A DNA stretch of 64,000 bases from an uncultured Opitutaceae bacterium (GCA_903929355.1 CAIYUN010000038.1:1-64000), one strand, 5' to 3'; counted from the first letter of the stretch, positions 27,009 through 36,438 are shown. Numbers and translations are program-made. Notes: a model not told the origin generated them from the sequence alone.

Positions 27009-27557
27009 ATGAATCCCAACTCCAAAAACACGCTCTTCATCATTCTCCTGCTCGCGACCTTGGGGGTTGGCGGCTATGCTTGGCAAAATTTGAACACCCG
27101 GGTGGTGGTCTTGGAGACCCAGGCGGCAACCCGGGTTACGGCCACGGGTGGCCGACGCGGCGGCAATCCTGCCACTACTGCCGTTGGCGGAGTGAATGCG
27201 GCCGGCGCAGGGTTCCAAGCGGGTGGTCCGGGCGGCCCAGGTGGCGGTCGGCGTGGCGGGGGCAACAATACGGCCAACATCATTGCGAATCTGGGTCTCG
27301 ACGATGCCACAGCCACTCAGCTCACCGAATTGGCGACCCAGCGGCAGGCTGCCATGGCCCAGGCCCAGTTGGATGCCCAAAACCAGGGAATCAATCGCCG
27401 GGGCGACCCGCAGGGTTACCAAGCCATTCTGGATGCCGCCACCGCCACCATTGATGCGCAAATCGGTCAGGTCAGTCCGGATGCGCTCGCCGCTTTGCAG
27501 GCTGCCGCCAATCGTGGCGGTGGTCGTCGTGGCGGTGGTGGTGGCGGCGGCGGCTGA
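27009..27557 (+). CDS. Small membrane-anchored Gly-rich protein (copy 2)
   Basis: The 182-residue protein shares the N-terminal helix of its neighbour (KNTLFIILLLATLGVGGYAWQN). A Gly/Arg/Asn-rich segment (about 45-95) separates it from a helical Gln/Ala-rich domain with LGLDDATATQLTELATQRQAAMAQAQLDA, which resembles the helical hairpin of periplasmic Spy/CpxP-like proteins, though this is only a resemblance. It ends in a run of glycines. ATG 27009 was taken; ATG 26955 in the same frame adds 18 residues with no helix. Confidence 0.6.
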   Translation: MNPNSKNTLFIILLLATLGVGGYAWQNLNTRVVVLETQAATRVTATGGRRGGNPATTAVGGVNAAGAGFQAGGPGGPGGGRRGGGNNTANIIANLGLDDATATQLTELATQRQAAMAQAQLDAQNQGINRRGDPQGYQAILDAATATIDAQIGQVSPDALAALQAAANRGGGRRGGGGGGGG

Positions 27558-27700
27558 GCTCTTCTAACGGGCTTCCCGTCACGCTCTCCCAGAGATTTTT
27601 CCTGACCCACACCCTTCGGATTCAGGCTTAGGTCTGGATCGCTCCTCCAACCTGTTCTGGGTTTACTTTGGGTCGCAATTCACCTTGTGATCTCAGGCGC

Positions 27701-28195
27701 ATGGAATCGTCCGCCGTCCTTGGTGCCCGGCCACCCTCCTCCGCGCCGCCCTTGGCCGGTCAGGTGCTTTATTTTGCGTATGGGGCGAATATGCGGCGCG
27801 CGGCCTTCTGCCAGCTATGTCCAGGCGCGGACTGGCTGGGCGTCGCACGGCTGGAAAGACATCGGATCGTCATCGCCTGGCATGGCTATGCCAGTGTGAG
27901 GCCCGACCCGGACTCCACGGTCTGGGGCATTCTCTGGCTCGTCCCGGCGGCGCAGCTGCCCGGACTCGATGGCTTTGAGGAGGTGGCGGCGGGCTGGTAT
28001 GTCCGGACAACGGCCCGGGTCGTCACCCCCGCCGGCCCGCGCGCCGAGGCCATGCTCTATCTGACGCCGCGCCCCGAGACGGGCCCGGCTCATCCGGGTT
28101 ACCTCGACGAGCTGATCGCGGCCGCGCGGGCCAACAAACTGCCCGCCACCTACCTGGCCGCCCTCGCCCGCCTCGCGCGCGCCGACCGGATTTAA
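27701..28195 (+). CDS. Gamma-glutamylcyclotransferase-like protein
   Basis: The 164-residue protein has the GGCT/AIG2 fold signature YFAYGANM near residue 25 (the usual YGSN-type loop), the WGILWLV segment and GFEEVAAGWY with the Glu expected for catalysis. Members release 5-oxoproline from gamma-glutamyl peptides or amines. Length and motif order agree. The exact substrate cannot be given. ATG at 27701 is preferred to a GTG-like start upstream. It is followed by the SRP RNA gene at 36 bp. Confidence 0.8.
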   Translation: MESSAVLGARPPSSAPPLAGQVLYFAYGANMRRAAFCQLCPGADWLGVARLERHRIVIAWHGYASVRPDPDSTVWGILWLVPAAQLPGLDGFEEVAAGWYVRTTARVVTPAGPRAEAMLYLTPRPETGPAHPGYLDELIAAARANKLPATYLAALARLARADRI

Positions 28196-28231
28196 GTTGC
28201 GCCACCCGGCCGGCCGCCCACTGTCCGCCTT

Positions 28232-28327
28232 GGCCGGGCGCCATGCATGGGCAGGCGCGTGAACTCCGCCAGGGCCGGAAGGCAGCAACGGCAACGACGT
28301 CCTACCAGTGCCGTGGAGGGCCCGGCC
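28232..28327 (+). ncRNA. ffs: Signal recognition particle RNA, small bacterial (4.5S) type
   Basis: The transcript folds as one long hairpin: ggccgggc (28232-) pairs with ...ggcccggcc at 28319-28327. The apical region carries the conserved SRP54-binding sequence ccggaaggcagcaacgg with its GGAA and AGCA internal loops. A T6 run follows at 28329-28335, which fits a terminator. Length is about 96 nt. Placement just before dnaX matches the neighbourhood in many other bacteria. Confidence 0.9.
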
Positions 28328-28342
28328 ACTTTTTTCCTCCCC

Positions 28343-29493
<1,151 letters not shown>

Positions 29494-29494
<1 letters not shown>

Positions 29495-29817
29495 TGGGTC
29501 GCCTGGATGAGCGGCTGGGCGCTTTGCGCCGGGCCGGAGCGGAGGCATCAGGACCTGCCCCCAGCGCGCCAGTGGAGGGCGATCCCGAGGCCGGCGCACC
29601 AGTGGGTCCGGCGGCGGACGAAGAGGCGGCCATTCTCGCCACCCAGCGCGAAGCCACCCCCGCCGCGTCGGCACCGCGCGAGGAACCGCCCCAAAAGCTG
29701 CCGCCCTTGGAGGGATTGGTCGCCCGCATTCCCCCCGTGGTGCGTGAAACCCTCGACGAGCTGTTCCGGGCGAAATTCACGGTCGTCCGCCGCGTACCAC
29801 CGTCCGCCCTCAAATAA
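29494..29817 (+). CDS. dnaX -1 frame extension (tau-like C-terminal domain)
   Basis: The frame opens with an ATG that overlaps the dnaX stop (TGATG) and codes 107 residues. Most of it is Pro/Ala/Glu-rich linker; the last 35 residues (LVARIPPVVRETLDELFRAKFTVVRRV) look like a small folded helical domain. Read from the A10 run without a stop, it would be continuous with DnaX (…[12 protein letters not shown]). It may be made only as a fusion to gamma, only by re-initiation, or both. Confidence 0.65.
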
Positions 29818-30380
29818 GTTGCCCGCCACGGGGATGAATTCATCGATGCATCAGGAGTAATGCCAACGTCTGTTGTGATTTAGACTTTGTGTTTGCTCCG
29901 GGGGTAGGGCGCGACCGCCTGGTCGCGCCGCAGGCTTGCTTGCCGCGCCAAAGCCATGCGACGGCGGGGCGAAGGCGGATGGGCGCGCCGCTCCGGGTTG
30001 GAGCTGCGGCGACCTCGCCGCAGCTTACATTGGCTATCGTCTAAAGATTACCAGGCGTTGGCATAAAGCGCGAAGACGCAACGGGGCAAAGAGGGCGGGA
30101 CGGGGCAGCCAACCCGCAATGTGAAGCAAACCATCCACCACGGAGGGATGATTTTACACGAAGTTCGCAAATACCGGCTGATCCGGTGGATCGTGTTACG
30201 CACTGGCTGAAAGACGGTTTGGGGCGATGGGGTGTTGCCCTGTGCCGCCAAAGATCGCAGCGGATGGGGTGGAGGGCAACACCCCATAGTGTTTGCGGAG
30301 GCAAAAGCGCATCATCCTCCACGTCTCACGGCTGAACTCATTCCGACGCTTTCCGGTGCCCGGGCCGGACGCGGAAATAG
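29818..30380. other. Repeat-rich intergenic region
   Basis: No gene is seen in about 560 bp. It holds GC-rich palindromes around 29900-30030 (gcgcgaccgcctggtcgcgcc; gctgcggcgacctcgccgcagc) and the perfect inverted repeat at 30227-30287. The second half is less GC-rich. Reading frames here are short and read through the palindromes. Confidence 0.6.
30227..30287. repeat. 15-bp perfect inverted repeat
   Basis: ATGGGGTGTTGCCCT (30227-30241) and its exact complement AGGGCAACACCCCAT (30273-30287) are separated by 31 bp. No T-tract follows on either side. It could be a mobile palindrome or a hairpin in a long untranslated leader of the DUF2934 genes. Confidence 0.6.
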
Positions 30381-30599
30381 ATGAACCGCCGCGATGACGC
30401 CTTCCGCATTTTATCCTCCATGACCTCCCCCCATTCCGTCCGCACCCTGCCCGTCATTGATAACGTGCCGCTCCACGCGGCCATCGTCGCCCGCGCCCAG
30501 GATCTCTGGGTCAGACACGGGCGCCCTGAAGATCGGGACGAAGCCATCTGGATAGAAGCCGCCCGGTTCATTTTTTTCCTCACCCCTGTCCTCCACTAG
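30381..30599 (+). CDS. DUF2934-type small protein (copy 1)
   Basis: The 72-residue protein contains HAAIVARAQDLWVRHGRPEDRDEAIWIEAAR, the pattern of DUF2934 (I-x-x-RA-x-x-LW-x-x-xGRP-x-x-xD-x-x-W-x-x-A). Such proteins are common in soil bacteria and have no known function. The first ~15 residues are unconserved, so the ATG at 30420 is an alternative start. The next gene is a paralogue 9 bp downstream. Confidence 0.7.
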   Translation: MNRRDDAFRILSSMTSPHSVRTLPVIDNVPLHAAIVARAQDLWVRHGRPEDRDEAIWIEAARFIFFLTPVLH

Positions 30600-30608
30600 A
30601 TTTCCTTC

Positions 30609-30836
30609 ATGAACAAGACCCGCCCAACCAGCTTGGCTGCTCCCGTCCCCACCCAGCCCATCAGCAAAGTTGCGCCACCGCCCCATGAAGCCATCGCCGT
30701 CCGCGCCCACGAACTGTGGGTCGCGCAGGGTCACCCCGAAAACTGCGACAAGGCCATCTGGCTGGAGGCCGAGGGCCAGCTCGGCGCGGCCCAGCCCTCA
30801 CCGCCGTGCAACCTGGCCCTGTCCACCGACAGCTGA
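30609..30836 (+). CDS. DUF2934-type small protein (copy 2)
   Basis: A 75-residue paralogue of the previous gene: HEAIAVRAHELWVAQGHPENCDKAIWLEAEGQL keeps the LW, GHP and W-x-EAE residues of DUF2934. The N-terminus is a Pro/Thr-rich leader. The tandem pair opens a run of small stress- or storage-type genes (ferritin-like, dodecin). Confidence 0.75.
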   Translation: MNKTRPTSLAAPVPTQPISKVAPPPHEAIAVRAHELWVAQGHPENCDKAIWLEAEGQLGAAQPSPPCNLALSTDS

Positions 30837-30864
30837 CGCCAGCCCCACACCCGTCTTTCCCTCC

Positions 30865-31320
30865 ATGAAACAAATCCGACCCATCACCCGCAAAGAAATG
30901 ATCACGCTGCTGAACGAAGATCTCGCCCGTGAGTATCAGGCCATCATTGGTTACGTCGTCTACAGCCAGACGATCAAGGGCGCGAAATACCAGCACATCG
31001 CCGCCGAGCTGGCGCGCCATGCCACCGAGGAGCTGGACCACGCCGTGCAAATCGCCAGGCAGATCGACTATTTCAACGGGACGCCGACTGTGACCGCGAA
31101 AACGGTGAAGATGTCGGACAAGGCCGAGGACATGCTGCGCTTCGATCTCGAAAACGAACGGGCGACCATCATCCATTATCGGCAGCGGATCCGTCAGGCC
31201 GAGGCGATGGGTGAGTTCGCACTCAGCGAAGTCCTCCGGAAGATCACCGTGCAGGAACAGGAGCATCTCACTGACCTGGCCAACGCGCTGGGAATCGAAA
31301 ATCCCGAGATCAACGATTAA
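30865..31320 (+). CDS. Ferritin-like (bacterioferritin-type) protein
   Basis: A 151-residue, four-helix protein with the diiron ligands expected of ferritin-like oxidases: Glu in LNEDLAREYQA, Glu and His in ATEELDHAVQIA, Glu in ENERATIIHY and Glu-x-x-His in VQEQEHLTDL. It probably binds and oxidises iron. It lacks an obvious haem-binding Met position, so it is better called a ferritin-like protein than a true bacterioferritin. It sits 48 bp upstream of dodecin, probably in one operon. Confidence 0.85.
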   Translation: MKQIRPITRKEMITLLNEDLAREYQAIIGYVVYSQTIKGAKYQHIAAELARHATEELDHAVQIARQIDYFNGTPTVTAKTVKMSDKAEDMLRFDLENERATIIHYRQRIRQAEAMGEFALSEVLRKITVQEQEHLTDLANALGIENPEIND

Positions 31321-31368
31321 GGAGGAGGCGGCCCGCGAACACCGAACATCCCGCCGAGAAAGCCCCCC

Positions 31369-31578
31369 ATGAAAGACCACGTCTACAAACTCATCGAACT
31401 CACCGGCACCTCGACCACGTCCATCGAGGACGCCATCGAAAAAGCCCTCAAGCGCGCCCACAAAACCGTGAAGAACCTGTGCTGGTTCCAAATGATCGAA
31501 ACGCGCGGCAACATCGCAAAGGAAAAGGTGCAGCATTGGCAGGTGACCATCAAGGTCGGCTTCACCATGGAAGGCTGA
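31369..31578 (+). CDS. Dodecin-like flavin-binding protein
   Basis: The 69-residue protein is the size of dodecins, which form hollow dodecamers that store flavin. The sequence VYKLIELTGTSTTSIEDAIEKALKRAHKTVKNL and VQHWQVTIKVGF fits the family, with the Trp near residue 59 (HWQVTIKV) that stacks on flavin. It lies between the ferritin-like gene and a membrane protein gene. Confidence 0.9.
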   Translation: MKDHVYKLIELTGTSTTSIEDAIEKALKRAHKTVKNLCWFQMIETRGNIAKEKVQHWQVTIKVGFTMEG

Positions 31579-31596
31579 GCCCGGGGGAAACGCCTC

Positions 31597-32040
31597 ATGA
31601 ATTACCTGCTCACTTCGGCGGCGGCCGGCATCCTGGGCGTGGCGGCGATGGAACTGGCCATGTGGTTGATGACGAGCAACGGCCTGGCGCGCGGCAACAT
31701 GATCCTGGCGCTGGGGGGTTTGCTGACCGGCAAGCGGGCGCATGCCTTCCGCACCGGCCTCACGGTGCAACTGATCGCGGGCGTCGCGTTCGCCCTGCTT
31801 TACCTCTGGGGGCTGCGGTCGTTCGGGATGACCCACCTTCCGGTGGTGCTGGTCGCCAGCGCCGGCTTCGGCGTCTTTCACGGCCTGGTCGTCAGCCTGC
31901 TGCTGGTGTGGATCGCGTCCGACCATCATCCGCTGAAAGAATTCAAAGGGGCCGACCTGGCCATCGGTCTGAGCCATTTCCTCGGCCATGTGGCCTACGG
32001 CGTGACGGTGGGTCTGGTCGTGGGCCTCGCCTCCCTGTGA
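31597..32040 (+). CDS. Small integral membrane protein of unknown function
   Basis: The 147-residue protein has four predicted hydrophobic segments, with a conserved-looking YGVTVGLVVG near the end and HFLGHVAYG before it. No family is recognised. It begins 19 bp after the dodecin stop, and MarC follows by 29 bp, so it belongs to the same cluster. Confidence 0.65.
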   Translation: MNYLLTSAAAGILGVAAMELAMWLMTSNGLARGNMILALGGLLTGKRAHAFRTGLTVQLIAGVAFALLYLWGLRSFGMTHLPVVLVASAGFGVFHGLVVSLLLVWIASDHHPLKEFKGADLAIGLSHFLGHVAYGVTVGLVVGLASL

Positions 32041-32069
32041 GGCCGACCAGGCAGGTGTCATCCCGCCAC

Positions 32070-32717
32070 ATGTCCCTCCATGAATACATCTTCCTCGCGA
32101 CGAGCTCGCTGTTCGTAATCGTGGATCCACTGGCGGCGGTGCCGGCGTTTATTGCGATGACTCCGTCCAACACGCCGGCCGACCGCGTTCGCATGGCCCG
32201 GCTGGCGACCTTGGTCATGGTCGGCGTGCTGTTGGCGTTTGCCCTGACCGGTCGGTGGATTTTTCGGTTTCTCGGCATCACGATGTCCGCCTTTGAGATC
32301 GCCGCCAGCATCGTGCTGCTGCTGGTCGCGCTCGACATGCTGCGGGCGCAGCGTTCACGGGTGCTGGAAACCCGCGAGGAAACCGCCGCCGGGATCGAAA
32401 AGCTCGACATCGCCGTCACCCCGCTGGCCATTCCGATGCTGTCCGGGCCTGGCGCCATTTCCACTGTCATTCTCCTGCAAAACCAGGCGCAGGGACTGTC
32501 GCAGCAAATCGCCCTGGGCCTGAGCATCGTGGCTGTTTCCGCGGCAACCTATGTCATCCTGCGGATGTCGGCGCATGGCATGAAATGGCTCAGTCCCATC
32601 GCGATGAACATCTCCATCCGCATCATGGGCCTGATGCTCGCGGCGGTGGCCGTGCAATTCATGCTCAACGGCCTTGCGGCGGCGCACGCCGACTGGCTGG
32701 CCCGGCCACCGGGATGA
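32070..32717 (+). CDS. MarC family membrane protein
   Basis: The 215-residue protein has six hydrophobic helices and the MarC hallmarks LFVIVDPLAAVPAFIAMT near the start and VTPLAIPMLSGPGAIST in the middle. MarC proteins were first linked to multiple antibiotic resistance, but the role is not settled. ATG at 32070 is immediately before the first helix; the longer frame upstream overlaps the previous gene and is rejected. Confidence 0.9.
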   Translation: MSLHEYIFLATSSLFVIVDPLAAVPAFIAMTPSNTPADRVRMARLATLVMVGVLLAFALTGRWIFRFLGITMSAFEIAASIVLLLVALDMLRAQRSRVLETREETAAGIEKLDIAVTPLAIPMLSGPGAISTVILLQNQAQGLSQQIALGLSIVAVSAATYVILRMSAHGMKWLSPIAMNISIRIMGLMLAAVAVQFMLNGLAAAHADWLARPPG

Positions 32718-32853
32718 AATCCACCCGGGGCGGCTTGCGGCCACCGTGGCCAAGGAACTCCCGGCCATACCGGCTTGGAATGCCGCCGCCTCGGGCCGGA
32801 CAAAGACCGGCTGACTCGGTGGATCGTGCGGCGACAGGGGAACTAGGCCCGGG

Positions 32854-33231
32854 CTAGGCCAGCGCCCGAAGCGCTTCGGTCCGATTCTCACATGTGATGA
32901 TCTTCAGACCGCGCGGGTAATGGAAAATCGACATGATGCCCAAACCGATGTCCTTGCTCGGGTCGGGAATGATCCGGACCACGCGCGCCACGCCACGGCT
33001 CCGATATAGGTCCATCGCCTTCCCCACGGCTGGCACCAACCGAAGATCCATGGAATCCAAGTGGGTCAGATCGATCAACAAATGGAACCCGGCGGATAGC
33101 GGCACCAACGCCTGCTCAAGCGCCACTTCGAAACGCGCGTATTCAGCGGGACCGATGTCGCCCACGAAGACGCATTCCAGCAGATTGGATGTCGGATCGG
33201 ACGTGACCAGAACTTGGTTGGGCGTGGCCAT
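32854..33231 (-). CDS. STAS-like / anti-anti-sigma-type protein
   Basis: This 125-residue protein has the alternating strand-helix order of STAS domains: LLIDLTHLDSMDLRLVPAVGKAMDLYRSRGVARVV, with the conserved position after DLTHLDSMD normally phosphorylated here occupied by Met-Asp. The upstream frame from 33282 is less likely. No anti-sigma partner lies next to it. Assignment to STAS is tentative. Confidence 0.55.
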   Translation of the reverse strand: MATPNQVLVTSDPTSNLLECVFVGDIGPAEYARFEVALEQALVPLSAGFHLLIDLTHLDSMDLRLVPAVGKAMDLYRSRGVARVVRIIPDPSKDIGLGIMSIFHYPRGLKIITCENRTEALRALA

Positions 33232-33544
33232 GGGCCTGCGGCTTTGGGTTGCTTCAGTCCTATGGTCGCTTGGTTCGAGCACGAAGGAAATGGTTGAAGG
33301 GCTGAAGGCAAGGCAAGGCTGACGCGGTTCAGGTTGGAGAATGGCAACGCAGCGCTGCCATTCGACCGACGCGATGCTCCCGGCTTGTGGCGGCCCGCGC
33401 CCACAGATTAAACGTTAAATCCTGACCCCGTGGATCAGGTTCGAGCAGCTTTCGAGGATGACGGACAGCCGCAACCGCAGGGGATGACATCCGCCCCCCC
33501 CGGTGCCGAATGCCCGGCGGACGTCAAAAATCGCGCCGTACGGC
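33232..33544. other. Intergenic region, nothing recognised
   Basis: About 310 bp between two minus-strand genes. It includes a short hairpin (ctgaccccgtggatcagg, near 33422) and a run of eight C near 33495. I see no coding frame or RNA. Confidence 0.5.
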
Positions 33545-33670
33545 TTATTTGCCGCAAATCTTGGCGATGATAAAAATGATGACGGCACCACCGAGGCCGC
33601 CGCCGAGCAGCAGATAAATCAGGGAATAGCCGGCAGCGGCGAGGGGGAATAGGGTGGCGAGGTCGTGCAT
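33545..33670 (-). CDS. Very small membrane protein (41 residues)
   Basis: ATG at 33670 opens a 41-residue frame ending at the TAA at 33545. The sequence begins MHDLATLFPLAAAGYS and has one long hydrophobic stretch with a GGGLGG break (LIYLLLGGGLGGAVIIFIIA) and a short charged end (KICGK). It is too small for most gene finders. It lies 51 bp downstream of the YciF-like gene on the same strand and may share its transcript. Confidence 0.5.
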   Translation of the reverse strand: MHDLATLFPLAAAGYSLIYLLLGGGLGGAVIIFIIAKICGK

Positions 33671-33721
33671 GGTCGTGGTGCTTGAGGATGGAATTTCTCG
33701 GAATGGAAGGCGGCGCAGAGG

Positions 33722-34216
33722 TCAGGCGGCGAGCGCGGCGGCATTCACCGCTCCGGCGATTTCGATGAGCTTTTTATTCGTCTCCCCTTCTTCATCGAGG
33801 GTCGCCTGCAGCAGGGCGGCCACTTCGTTTTCGCCGAGGGCCTGGGCGAAGGCGCGGGCGGTGCCATAACCGGCCATTTCATAGTGCTCCACGCGCTGGG
33901 CGGCGCCGATCAATGCGGCATCGCGCACGGCGGCGGGGCCTTCGATGCCGATGGCCTCGCCGCCTTCCTCGACCAAGCCGAGCATTGCGTGGCAAACCTT
34001 GCCTTTCACGGGGAGGCCAAGGGATTTAAAGCATTCGGCGAGCCGAGTCACATGGCCGCGGGTTTGCGCCAAGTGGCCGGTGAAGCCGGCCTTGAGCGCG
34101 GGGTTGGTGGCGGCCTTCGCCATTTTGGGCAGCGCCTTGAGCAACTGGTTTTCGGCGTGGTAGAGGTCTTTGATTTCGTCAATGAGCAGGGCGTGTAAGT
34201 CAGGGATGGAGGACAT
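33722..34216 (-). CDS. YciF-like ferritin-like protein (DUF892)
   Basis: The 164-residue protein matches the DUF892 family: LIDEIKDLYHAENQLLKALPKMAKAA at the start, QRVEHYEMAGYGTARAFAQ in the middle and LQATLDEEGETNKKL near the end. The conserved acidic and His positions (E, H in YHAE; E and H in VEHYE; E in DEEG) are the likely iron ligands. The family is stress-induced in enterobacteria, which fits with the dodecin and ferritin-like genes nearby. Confidence 0.88.
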   Translation of the reverse strand: MSSIPDLHALLIDEIKDLYHAENQLLKALPKMAKAATNPALKAGFTGHLAQTRGHVTRLAECFKSLGLPVKGKVCHAMLGLVEEGGEAIGIEGPAAVRDAALIGAAQRVEHYEMAGYGTARAFAQALGENEVAALLQATLDEEGETNKKLIEIAGAVNAAALAA

Positions 34217-34344
34217 GGTGCCTGCTACGGTAGCACCCCGCCGGAGCCATTCCCAGGGGGTCTTCACCCACCGGATCGATTCCGTCTCGTCGTCCAAGAG
34301 CGTGACGCGCTTTACCGAAATCGCCGTCGTGACCTCCGAACGTA

Positions 34345-34614
34345 ATGCGAAGGATCGATTTTGTCGGGACCAAGTTCACGGCCAACGCCCGCATGAGCCG
34401 CGCGCAGGTGCGCGCGCATGTCCCGCTCGATGCCGCGCCGGCCGTAATGCTCCAACAGGTGATGGAGCAACTCTCGCTCAGCGCCCGCGCCTACGACCGC
34501 ATCCTGAAGGTCTCCCGCACCAACGCCGATCTCGCCGCCAGCGACCGTGTCGAGCAGCCGCATCTCCTGGAAGCCATCCAATACCCCTCGCTCGACCGGA
34601 ATGTTTTCTACTGA
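34345..34614 (+). pseudogene. 3' fragment of a comM/yifB (Mg-chelatase-like ATPase) gene
   Basis: The 89-residue frame matches only the C-terminal end of ComM/YifB, a ~500-residue AAA+ helicase of natural transformation: [35 protein letters not shown] and [14 protein letters not shown]. The Walker motifs and the rest of the protein are missing. The remnant lies 300 bp before a tRNA gene that hosts a genomic island, so it may be the end of a gene lost by an earlier integration or deletion. Confidence 0.8.
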
Positions 34615-34919
34615 CAACCTAGTATGCGGCACGATGCGTGCACGCAAATGCTACCTTGAAGCCATCCCCTGATCCTGCCTTTGCGTCCTTTGCGACCTTC
34701 CTGTAAAACTCTGGGGCGTTTCCGTGCATTGCCCCATAATTCCGCCTTTCCGCTGCTCCGTTCTCTCCGTTTCCTCCTGTTCAATCCTCAGGTCCAGCCC
34801 GTCTTATTTGGTCGCCAGTGCTGTTTTACCCTAGATTGAGATGCGCCGTCTGGTGGGGTCAAAAACTGCGCTTGACTCGCACGGGCCTGATTTTACGGTT
34901 CACCCCTTGCTTAGGCCAC
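34615..34919. other. Intergenic region upstream of tRNA-Asp
   Basis: About 305 bp without genes. It holds the tRNA promoter (-35 TTGACT at 34872-34877, -10 TACGGT at 34894-34899) and a pyrimidine-rich stretch (34660-34800) of uncertain nature. Confidence 0.5.
34872..34899 (+). promoter_or_regulatory. Sigma-70-type promoter of tRNA-Asp
   Basis: TTGACT, a 16-bp spacer and TACGGT lie 20 bp before the tRNA 5' end. The -35 box differs from consensus at one position. The -10 box is a weaker match. Confidence 0.55.
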
Positions 34920-34996
34920 GGGGTGGTAGCTCAGTTGGTTAGAGCGTCTGCCTGTCACGCAGAAGGTCGCGGGTTCGAGTCCCGTCCATCCCGCCA
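34920..34996 (+). tRNA. tRNA-Asp (anticodon GTC)
   Basis: A 77-base cloverleaf with acceptor stem ggggtgg/ccatccc, D-loop agctcagttggttagagc, anticodon loop ctgtcac (GTC), T-loop gttcgagt and encoded CCA. The last 27 bases (34970-34996) are repeated at 45019-45045 as the downstream att site of the genomic island, so the tRNA is intact after integration. Confidence 0.97.
34970..34996. repeat. attL: 27-bp repeat in the tRNA-Asp 3' end
   Basis: CGGGTTCGAGTCCCGTCCAT plus TCCCGCCA occurs here and exactly again at 45019-45045. Outside the 27 bases the two copies differ at once. This is the usual target for tyrosine integrases. Confidence 0.9.
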
Positions 34997-35016
34997 GTTT
35001 ATCAAGCACTTACGAA

Positions 35017-35038
35017 ATTCCTCTCAGATTCCTCTCAA
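35017..35038. repeat. Candidate integrase arm sites, left
   Basis: Two tandem 11-mers, ATTCCTCTCAG and ATTCCTCTCAA, lie between the att core and the integrase gene. A similar pair (TACTCCTCTC twice) is at 44875-44894, inside the right end. Both share TCCTCTC, as expected for arm-type binding sites of a lambda-like integrase. Confidence 0.5.
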
Positions 35039-35043
35039 GGAGG

Positions 35044-36315
35044 GTGACACTGAGAGCACCGTCCGGCACCCGCCGGAAACGGACGGCACGGACCGGCAAG
35101 AATTTTTTGCGACGCTGGCATTATCCGGCAGGGAGCGGCATCACCGTCAGCGAAATCATCAATCGCAGCGAAGGGGCCAAGTTTGGCCGTTCCTACCGTG
35201 TGACCGTGCCAGCGCGCCTCGCAGGGGTGCGCCGGTTCAAGCAGTTCGCATCCATTGAGACCGCCGAGCAGTGGGCGGCCGAGCAGAACGCTGGCATCCA
35301 GCAGGACGGGAAAAAGCACTTCCAACTCACCCCCGCCCAGCGCGAGGCAGCCATCGCCGCCTTCTCCCTGCTTGAAGGCACTGGCCTTTCCCTCGCCGAG
35401 GCCGTCAGCCTTGCCAAGAAGCACCATCAGCCCTCCGCAGGTGCCCTTACCGTCACGCAAGTCGTTGAAAAGCTCTTGGTCGAAAAAGAGGCCGAGAACC
35501 TTCGCGAGCGTTCCGTGCGCGATCTGCGCAACCGCTTGGACATCTTCTGCCAGACCTTTGGCGACCGCCCGGTCAAAGACATCAGCCGCGCCGACATCGA
35601 AGAATGGCTGAAAGACCTGCGCAGCGTGTCCGCCAAGAGTGCCGATGGGCTTTCCGCCCGCTCCCGCAAAAACTACCTCGTCACCATCCGCACGTTTTTT
35701 AATTACGCGATTTTCAAAGGCTATCGCACGGCGGACAATCCGGCCACCAAGATCAGCATGCCCAAGATTGACTGGCAGGCACCGTCCATCCTCACCGTCC
35801 CGGAAGCTCGGCAACTCTTGGCTGCTGCGCAACAGGAGCAAAACGGCCAGTTGCTGGAATCCGTCGTCATCGGCCTGTTTGCCGGCATCCGTTCCAACGA
35901 AATAATGCGGCTAGACTGGAGCGCGATAGACCTCGACGAGGGCATCCTCACCATCGGCCCGCAAATCGCAAAGAAACGCCGTCTGCGCGTCCTTGAGCTC
36001 ATGCCCAACTGCATCGCATGGCTCAAATCCTGTACCAACCGCGAAGGACGTGTGGCCCCGGGCAAATACACCGTGCGGTGGCTGGCGTTCGTCAAGGCAG
36101 CCGGCTTCCCCGATTGGGGCGAGAACCGCACAAACGCCATGCGTCACAGCTTTGGTTCCTACCACTACGCTCTCAATTCCGATGCCGCCAAGACGGCCGC
36201 AATGCTGGGCCACCGCGCCAACGATCAGGTGCTCTTTGACAGCTACCGTTCCCTTGCCCGAAAAAAGGACGCGGAGGAATATTTCGGGATTCTACCAAGC
36301 GGTGTGAAGACATAA
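35044..36315 (+). CDS. Tyrosine-type site-specific integrase
   Basis: The 423-residue protein integrates and excises the island. The N-terminal arm-binding and core-binding parts are followed by the catalytic domain: R in FAGIRSNEIMRLDW, H-x-x-R in MRHSFGSYHY and the Tyr nucleophile in FDSYRSLARK, 16-30 residues from the end. The start is GTG at 35044; the AAGGAGG at 35037-35043 touches it, so a later start is possible, but no good one is visible. It is transcribed away from the tRNA. Confidence 0.95.
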   Translation: MTLRAPSGTRRKRTARTGKNFLRRWHYPAGSGITVSEIINRSEGAKFGRSYRVTVPARLAGVRRFKQFASIETAEQWAAEQNAGIQQDGKKHFQLTPAQREAAIAAFSLLEGTGLSLAEAVSLAKKHHQPSAGALTVTQVVEKLLVEKEAENLRERSVRDLRNRLDIFCQTFGDRPVKDISRADIEEWLKDLRSVSAKSADGLSARSRKNYLVTIRTFFNYAIFKGYRTADNPATKISMPKIDWQAPSILTVPEARQLLAAAQQEQNGQLLESVVIGLFAGIRSNEIMRLDWSAIDLDEGILTIGPQIAKKRRLRVLELMPNCIAWLKSCTNREGRVAPGKYTVRWLAFVKAAGFPDWGENRTNAMRHSFGSYHYALNSDAAKTAAMLGHRANDQVLFDSYRSLARKKDAEEYFGILPSGVKT

Positions 36316-36438
36316 AAGAGCCCACGATGACTGAGGAGTGCGATGGACACTTTTATCACGATTAGTCCGTCTTCTTTTCTGCGGCCTCATAATCGCGCGC
36401 TTGCCATCTCAGCCCAAACGAGTGCTCCCTTGGCCGCG

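Noticed and set aside
29880-30330. A CRISPR-like array in the intergenic region after dnaX
   Set aside because: The repeats are palindromes of differing sequence and are not regularly spaced.
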